NCBI GenBank assembly: GCA_001466705.2
Contig: LATX02000014.1
Location: 43,191 to 107,190 of the forward strand
Direction: 5' to 3'
DNA: 64,000 nucleotides
Source of the DNA: Moniliophthora roreri
Taxonomy: Eukaryota; Basidiomycota; Agaricomycetes; Agaricales; Marasmiaceae
How positions within the stretch are numbered: position 1 is the stretch's first letter; each line of letters starts with the position of its first letter. Position numbers and translations under genes: made by a program. The notes beneath the pieces are model-generated. The model was not told the DNA's origin, made no database searches, and saw only the letters and a list, made by a program, of their open reading frames with translations. Below are positions 57,437 to 64,000 of this stretch, one piece after another.

Positions 57437-59062
57437 TTAACATGATACATCTATTTCCCAGCCAAAGGTACCCTCGCTCTCCTTCAACCGTTCACATACC
57501 CACTTGACCTTTTCATTATTCACGTTCGCTACCGAAAATCTTATCCACCGATCGTCTACATCATCAGGATTCTTCTTTCCCTTGCTTTCTTCCCTGAAGA
57601 ATGCCCCAGGCAACACGACCACACCCATCTCTATCGCTAACCGCTTACATACCTCCACCGAACCAATCCCAGCAAACGGGTGCCTCACAAAGGCATAATA
57701 ACCACCTTGAGAAGCAATCTTCCACTTGTCGGGCAGATATTCTTTGAACAGCTCGTGCCGTTTGGCTACTTGGACACTCGTGTCCCTTATACCACCACGT
57801 AGGTCGGCGAGTAAGCCTGGTTGGCCTAGAGCCAGCTGCGGGATGCGCGGCGGGCAGATCTGGAGCGTATCAAGCACTTTGATGATTTCTTGGATCAAGG
57901 CCGGCGAAGCGACAATACAACCAAGACGGTGGCCTGGTATACGATAAGATTTGGAGAATGAATAGAGGTGAACGAGGCTAGAGCGCCATGGGATGGCGTT
58001 GGTTTTGGAGAAGAGCGCATGGGGTGTTTTGGGATTTCCGGTGTTGGCGTCGACTAAAAAGTCCCTGTAGGTTTCGTCGATAATAAGGGCGATGTTGTGC
58101 TCTCTTGCAAGGGACAGAAATGATGCGAGGAGAGAGGGAGGGTAAATTGCACCCGTCTGTATGGTATCATGAGCATTAGGTGTTGTTAGCTTTAGTCTTT
58201 GTTGTAATGAGGGACTTGCACTGCTCAACTGAGGGAAGAAAACCGTTATCGGAGATTGTTTCGAGTGGAACTGGTGTGATCCCCAGGAGAGTGAGAGTCA
58301 TTCTGGGTGCGAAATGGGTCAACTGATTGAAGGTGTTCACGTCGAGTGATAGACCCACTGATGATTGAAGTACCTTCAAAGGAATTCCGGCGTAATGAGC
58401 TGAGCAGAAAACAAGCGTAATGTAGCTACTCACCATGGAACAGGTAAGATAACCTCATCACCCGCATCCGCCAAACTCATTATCGATGCAACAAAAGCCA
58501 TATTGCATCCAACTGTCAACGCCAGGTCTTCATGCGTCAAATCAGCATCCTTCCCATAAGCCTCCTTCATCTCCGACGCAAATTCCGTCCTCAAAGTAAT
58601 CTCCCCTTGTGCCGGACAGTATCCAAAACTGTTCGGTAACGCCGACGCGGTCTGTAATGCATTTCGTAGTTTCTCGGGTGGTGGAGAGCCTGGTACACCC
58701 TGCGACATGTCAAGAAGAGGCCTTTCTGGTTTTGGAGGATACAAGGCGCCCCATTTGTATGCTTGAGGGATGCTTGAACAAGGAGAAGCTCGTAAGCTGG
58801 GGTTACTCTAGTGATTTGCAGATGACCAGCTCACGGAGGTGATATCGTGGATAGAACTGCCCTAGAAAGTCTAAAATTCAATGTAGAGGACATTTTTTCT
58901 GGTTTTCTGGTTTTCTTCCATTAGCGATCTTCTAGCTTTCAAGGGAAGATAAACGTACCTCGGCTTCGCGTCGTCGTGGTCGTGGTCGGCGAACCCTGAA
59001 TGGGCATCGGGAATATCGGGAATTCTGGATGACACACATGGCCCGAAGCCCGATAACACCAT
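57437..59062 (-). CDS. PLP-dependent aminotransferase, class I/II
   Basis: Exon 1 58959-59062 (MVLSGFGPCVSSRIPDI, His/Asp-rich end), exon 2 58434-58796 (PPKPERPLLDMSQGVPGSP, GCNMAFVASIMSLADAGDEV), exon 3 58359-58373, a 15-nt microexon completing VPWYFNHQ, then MTLTLLGITPVPLETIS from 58302. The last exon has TGAIYPPSLLASF, IDETYRDF, YSFSKSYRIPGHRLG with the PLP lysine, and GGYYAFVRHPF, with stop at 57437. Between LITTKTKA (about 58190) and TGAIYPP (about 58150) the frames do not join and the usual TPNNP segment, which carries the PLP-contacting Asn, is not readable. Either a small deletion or an odd intron. The substrate is unknown. The divergent spacer resembles 17700-18180. Confidence 0.85.
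58359..58373 (-). other. 15-nt microexon of the aminotransferase
   Basis: GTACTTCAATCATCA between a TTTGAAG acceptor and a GTGGGT donor. It joins CCATG to AATGACT and restores VPWYFNHQMTLTLLG. The flanking introns would be 60 and 56 nt. The same exon exists in unit 2 at 60544-60558. Confidence 0.7.
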
Positions 59063-59159
59063 TGATCGCGTGATTTCTTTTTGCTTTCTACTTCTCCTGC
59101 CTTCTTCCTTGCTCGACATTGGCCTCTGTTTGATCACAGGCAAGTAAAATATGCTTAAT

Positions 59160-59556
59160 GCCATCATTGACATGCATTTTGCTGTAATCTATGAGCAGCA
59201 AGTCTAGTAACGACTCAGTTACGCAAGTGAATAGTCCGGTGCGTTTCTAAGTGTTTTCATGATGATCTCACCAAGGCTAAAGGGAAAGAAGTGGATACGA
59301 ACAGCGGATATGTCATTCTGTTAAGCTTACTGAAACCGTCAGAGCTAGACTGATCCAGATGCGGGCTATATGTACCGACCACTTGGACCTCCGTAACCCT
59401 TTCTCCATCCATTTGCTCCATCTTGCGCTGGATAAGACTCGCATACAAGCTGTCCAAACTGGGTAAAAAGATGTCTATTAGGTGAGTTACCGCACCTTCT
59501 CTCACGAAGTTACTCTCGCGTCTTTAATCGCGCTTCCAGCCCCACCTGCATGCAGA
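59160..59556 (-). other. spacer upstream of the aminotransferase
   Basis: Related to 17700-18100 and 28190-28500 (shared CCGCTATTCGTATCCATTTC-like text and GACTTGCTGCTCA). A small minus-strand frame (59257-59505, MREGAVTHLIDIFLPSL) is present but not conserved in frame, so I do not call a gene. Confidence 0.4.
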
Positions 59557-59557
59557 N
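59557..59557. other. single undetermined base (N) at the repeat junction
   Basis: The only N in the window. It sits exactly between two identical 2,184-bp units (GCATGCAGA-N-CGAACCGAATCC), which marks a join made by the assembler. Confidence 0.95.
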
Positions 59558-61741
59558 CGAACCGAATCCTATGGGGGCTTATTATTAGGGTGATCCTGTC
59601 GTATATATGCTAGTATATATCTTAACATGATACATCTATTTCCCAGCCAAAGGTACCCTCGCTCTCCTTCAACCGTTCACATACCCACTTGACCTTTTCA
59701 TTATTCACGTTCGCTACCGAAAATCTTATCCACCGATCGTCTACATCATCAGGATTCTTCTTTCCCTTGCTTTCTTCCCTGAAGAATGCCCCAGGCAACA
59801 CGACCACACCCATCTCTATCGCTAACCGCTTACATACCTCCACCGAACCAATCCCAGCAAACGGGTGCCTCACAAAGGCATAATAACCACCTTGAGAAGC
59901 AATCTTCCACTTGTCGGGCAGATATTCTTTGAACAGCTCGTGCCGTTTGGCTACTTGGACACTCGTGTCCCTTATACCACCACGTAGGTCGGCGAGTAAG
60001 CCTGGTTGGCCTAGAGCCAGCTGCGGGATGCGCGGCGGGCAGATCTGGAGCGTATCAAGCACTTTGATGATTTCTTGGATCAAGGCCGGCGAAGCGACAA
60101 TACAACCAAGACGGTGGCCTGGTATACGATAAGATTTGGAGAATGAATAGAGGTGAACGAGGCTAGAGCGCCATGGGATGGCGTTGGTTTTGGAGAAGAG
60201 CGCATGGGGTGTTTTGGGATTTCCGGTGTTGGCGTCGACTAAAAAGTCCCTGTAGGTTTCGTCGATAATAAGGGCGATGTTGTGCTCTCTTGCAAGGGAC
60301 AGAAATGATGCGAGGAGAGAGGGAGGGTAAATTGCACCCGTCTGTATGGTATCATGAGCATTAGGTGTTGTTAGCTTTAGTCTTTGTTGTAATGAGGGAC
60401 TTGCACTGCTCAACTGAGGGAAGAAAACCGTTATCGGAGATTGTTTCGAGTGGAACTGGTGTGATCCCCAGGAGAGTGAGAGTCATTCTGGGTGCGAAAT
60501 GGGTCAACTGATTGAAGGTGTTCACGTCGAGTGATAGACCCACTGATGATTGAAGTACCTTCAAAGGAATTCCGGCGTAATGAGCTGAGCAGAAAACAAG
60601 CGTAATGTAGCTACTCACCATGGAACAGGTAAGATAACCTCATCACCCGCATCCGCCAAACTCATTATCGATGCAACAAAAGCCATATTGCATCCAACTG
60701 TCAACGCCAGGTCTTCATGCGTCAAATCAGCATCCTTCCCATAAGCCTCCTTCATCTCCGACGCAAATTCCGTCCTCAAAGTAATCTCCCCTTGTGCCGG
60801 ACAGTATCCAAAACTGTTCGGTAACGCCGACGCGGTCTGTAATGCATTTCGTAGTTTCTCGGGTGGTGGAGAGCCTGGTACACCCTGCGACATGTCAAGA
60901 AGAGGCCTTTCTGGTTTTGGAGGATACAAGGCGCCCCATTTGTATGCTTGAGGGATGCTTGAACAAGGAGAAGCTCGTAAGCTGGGGTTACTCTAGTGAT
61001 TTGCAGATGACCAGCTCACGGAGGTGATATCGTGGATAGAACTGCCCTAGAAAGTCTAAAATTCAATGTAGAGGACATTTTTTCTGGTTTTCTGGTTTTC
61101 TTCCATTAGCGATCTTCTAGCTTTCAAGGGAAGATAAACGTACCTCGGCTTCGCGTCGTCGTGGTCGTGGTCGGCGAACCCTGAATGGGCATCGGGAATA
61201 TCGGGAATTCTGGATGACACACATGGCCCGAAGCCCGATAACACCATTGATCGCGTGATTTCTTTTTGCTTTCTACTTCTCCTGCCTTCTTCCTTGCTCG
61301 ACATTGGCCTCTGTTTGATCACAGGCAAGTAAAATATGCTTAATGCCATCATTGACATGCATTTTGCTGTAATCTATGAGCAGCAAGTCTAGTAACGACT
61401 CAGTTACGCAAGTGAATAGTCCGGTGCGTTTCTAAGTGTTTTCATGATGATCTCACCAAGGCTAAAGGGAAAGAAGTGGATACGAACAGCGGATATGTCA
61501 TTCTGTTAAGCTTACTGAAACCGTCAGAGCTAGACTGATCCAGATGCGGGCTATATGTACCGACCACTTGGACCTCCGTAACCCTTTCTCCATCCATTTG
61601 CTCCATCTTGCGCTGGATAAGACTCGCATACAAGCTGTCCAAACTGGGTAAAAAGATGTCTATTAGGTGAGTTACCGCACCTTCTCTCACGAAGTTACTC
61701 TCGCGTCTTTAATCGCGCTTCCAGCCCCACCTGCATGCAGA
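59558..61741. repeat. exact 2,184-bp repeat, unit 2
   Basis: Identical to 57373-59556. Its right edge continues directly into the gene X copy (ACGCACTCGTTCACG). The order aminotransferase first exon, spacer, gene X matches copy A of the segmental duplication with only one unit. Confidence 0.9.
59622..61247 (-). CDS. aminotransferase, second exact copy (probably the same gene assembled twice)
   Basis: Base-for-base repeat of 57437-59062 including introns, the microexon (60544-60558) and the unreadable TPNNP region. ATG at 61247. All comments on the first copy apply. It should be counted as one gene until the join at 59557 is checked. Confidence 0.6.
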
Positions 61742-61785
61742 CGCACTCGTTCACGTGGTATACTTAATATGCTGAACCCAAGCGC

Positions 61786-63000
61786 TTGCCTATGGCTCGT
61801 ATGCAGCTCGTTCATGCTCCCAAGCAAGATCAAGCTCAGGCTCTGGTCACCCCAGCCCGATCTCGTCGCGTAACTGTAATATCACTCACCAACCTCATCG
61901 CTCTCTCCGTCAGTGATCTCCATGAAGCTCCCAAAAACATCTTCCTTGTGCCAAGTGTGTCTCGAAAACATACCTTAATATCCGGTATCGCAAACGTCCA
62001 AACTCAGATCCAGCTCATCAATCCATAGGAAAGGTAGACGTTGGAGCACGAGGTTGTTTCGAAGCGTTTGAGGAAGGCGAGGGCTGAAGAGGGTGCAAAA
62101 GTGGGAGGAAGAGGCAGAGAAGAGGACGATTGAGCAGACCAAGGCGATTTGGACGATGGATGTTTTAGCTGCATGCGTGAGGGAGGAAGCTGTACCCGTA
62201 CCCCGTGCCATCTCACCCTCACTAGAACAGGACCCCTGCTTATTGGCCAAATGCTTCATCCCGCTGACTGAGGATTCGTCCAGATCCAAAAAAGGAAAGT
62301 CTGAACACTACCTCAAGCGCGGTCAAGGGGGCAGGCGTACCTTTCCTGCGATCTATCCTACAGTAAACTGCCACTCAATCTCAATCCTCTTCATCTGTTC
62401 TGTATATCGACCGATCTGATTGTTTACCGGCACCCACCGGGAGGCTGAACAAAACTCCTCAACTGACCAGTCGAGACTCTCGAATTTCGTCCGGATGGGC
62501 CTCGGGCTTTTGAAATCTGGAGCTATGGAACCCACTGCCAGCTGATCATAAATCGCTTTTCTACACCAAAAAGCCACCATCTCAGCGCTCTCAGCCACCG
62601 CCACCATCTCAGCCACCATCTCAGCCCCTTAACGCAAGTATTGCCCATGATCGCTGGACCCTATACGATTTATGCCGGCACGTCTTTCTCGGTGATAGAC
62701 GTGAAAACATTCCCGACGCGTTAGCGTTCAGAGGCTTTCCTTGGCCGACTGTGCAAGCCGATTCAATGGCGTATACGGACATTAAATCGTTCGTTCAGTC
62801 ACCTATTCAGTCGGGATGTCAGACTTTGGATTGGAAACAGAGGATTGGGAAGGTGGTCGGAAGGTGGGACAATTTTGGGAGTAATGTGTTTCCGTTTGTC
62901 AAGGAAGATGGCAATTCATTGGGCGGGCTTGTGCAGGGTTGCTCGGAGAGGATGGGAAGAAGTGGGGCGAGGGTATCGCGATTGAGGTTTGATGCCACGA
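61786..63000 (+). pseudogene. unknown gene X, most complete copy
   Basis: MARMQLVHAPKQDQAQALV, SLTNLIALSVSDLHEAP, LISGIANVQTQIQLINP, then TAG where copy A continues EKRK, a second TAG two codons later, VVSKRLRKARAEEGAK, a frame change to EEEAEKRTIEQTKAIWTM (about 62100-62160). After an unclear middle (62290-62600) comes DRWTLYDLCRHVFLGDRREN (about 62655), with the tail ending near 63000 (VQG...GEDGKKWGEGIAIEV in a shifted frame). It looks charged and coiled-coil-like. Two nonsense codons and several frame changes indicate decay. Family unknown. Confidence 0.5.
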
Positions 63001-63019
63001 CACACTCTACTTATCTATC

Positions 63020-63640
63020 TATGTACACCTTTGATTATCACTAGTGTCGCTCGCTCTTTATACTCGAACAACTTGATATGTGCACTCTTTGTGTCAGACA
63101 GAATCACTTTCGTGTTCAAAGCGTCGAATACGCGAGTCTGAACCCAAACTATTGTTGGGGCTGTACTTTTTAGTTTGTGGATTTCCTGTTGGCGCAGCGA
63201 CATTTTCACTCGAGGGCACAATTCTTGCATCACTGAGCTCATCCAGCCGGCTTACGTTGTGTCCAACTCATCTTGTGGTCAATTTCTCTGGTTTTCGCTC
63301 CGTATGCAGAATTTCTACTCGCGTCCGTGATTTTCCAGAGAAAATCATTATTCGTTCCGTATCGGAATCCCGATGTCTGCGTTGCTGGGCTGTGTTCCCA
63401 GTGCTGATAATGTCATCAACTCCCACGCCTGACACGCGTCGCCCAGCAAACGCCGCAAATCTTTTCCTGTATCTCGAAGTTCAGAGATGAAGTACCTGCA
63501 GTTTTTGCTACTCTGCTCTTTGTACGTTATTTCCGTTCGTCCTTCCGATATCAAGGCACTCACTGAAGGAACAAGGACTTTGGCAGTGAGATCCGATGAA
63601 CTCCTGATGATGCACATAATTCCGATCAAGTTTCCTCTTT
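63020..63640 (+). repeat. dispersed segment, copy C (3' flank of gene X, inverted relative to A and B)
   Basis: Matches 16640-17230 and 27470-28090 on the opposite strand, from CACTAGTGTCGCTCGCTC onward. The remaining window (63641-64000) shows no supportable feature. Confidence 0.6.
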
Positions 63641-64000
63641 GAGCGCTCCAAGGTACGAAAACCTCTGTATTTGGCGGGGCTCAGTTGATTGCATTGTTTT
63701 GCACTACGACTAGGTATCGTGTTTGATGAGGAAGCAAGCCAATGGGCAGCGGCCTGGTCATGATAGATAGAACTCTCCTAGCCCCTGGACTCGAGCGGAT
63801 GATCATGAATGGAGACCTCAAACCTCGACAATTTAAGGGCTAACGACGATGCGAAATCATCACTTCGAAGAGGTTTCAGAGGATCTTTGTGCGTTTCATG
63901 CTTTATGAGCAGTCCATGTAGGAATAATGTAATTCTCCCCAGCAATGCAACCCCGACACGTTATAAAGCGCACCCTACCAACCGCACGTCATGACCGCAT

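Larger units (their letters stand above)
57373..59556. repeat. exact 2,184-bp repeat, unit 1
   Basis: Every ORF and every line compared is the same in unit 2 at an offset of 2,185. The units are separated only by an N at 59557. The unit holds the whole aminotransferase gene and its upstream spacer. See the assembly finding. Confidence 0.9.

Noticed and set aside
59622..61247. A second aminotransferase gene as evidence of gene amplification
   Set aside because: The exact identity and the N at the junction make an assembly overlap more likely.

Overview
The window looks like nuclear DNA of a filamentous basidiomycete, most likely an Agaricomycete. Genes are split by many short introns (about 50-65 nt, GTRNGT donors, CTRAY-like branch sites), intergenic gaps are short, and the families fit: DUF6534-type membrane proteins, several fungal polytopic membrane proteins, an MRP-type ABC transporter, a secreted intradiol dioxygenase, a fungal aminotransferase and a chromodomain Ty3/Gypsy element. 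No bacterial operon, CRISPR array, rRNA or convincing tRNA was seen.

Layout. 1-1334: broken D-amino-acid-oxidase-like gene running off the left edge. 3167-4721: frameshifted first member (B1) of a membrane-protein family. 4990-13640: CpG-stripped relic of a second membrane-protein gene (C), entered first by a 550-bp MITE-like element and later by a complete 7,347-bp LTR retrotransposon (minus strand; 476-bp LTRs, 5-bp target duplication, gag, PR-RT-RH-INT-chromodomain pol and an extra zinc-knuckle ORF). 13950-18560 and 24990-29020: two direct copies of a segmental duplication, each holding an intact-looking B-family gene (B2, B3), pieces of an unknown gene, and the first exon and promoter of the aminotransferase gene found at 57437-59062. 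Between them lie small hypothetical ORFs, gene C itself (20712-22128) and a CpG-free pseudogene region.

30423-40148 is the normal gene-dense core: secreted intradiol dioxygenase, MRP/ABCC transporter and a single-pass membrane protein, all on the plus strand. 40680-43018 holds decayed genes; 43047-44075 encodes a secreted alpha-helical protein; 44494-44870 is a clean MITE with an 8-bp target duplication. Two further membrane-protein genes follow (46938-48353 plus; 49066-51146 minus, DUF6534), then a tandem pair of unknown genes (53107-53898 intact, 54300-55670 decayed), a type-II-anchored Methyltransf_22-like protein (56019-57355), and the aminotransferase locus. That locus appears twice as an exact 2,184-bp repeat joined by a single N, which is most simply an assembly overlap. 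The right end carries the least truncated copy of the unknown pseudogene also found in the segmental duplication.

Main themes: (1) a recent chromovirus with a probable self-primed (Tf1/sushi-type) replication signature and a second nucleocapsid-like protein; (2) blocks of DNA almost without CpG, confined to duplicated sequence and with sharp edges, in which two membrane-protein genes nevertheless stay open; (3) repeated copying of an aminotransferase promoter plus first exon. No new defence or metabolic system could be demonstrated from sequence alone.
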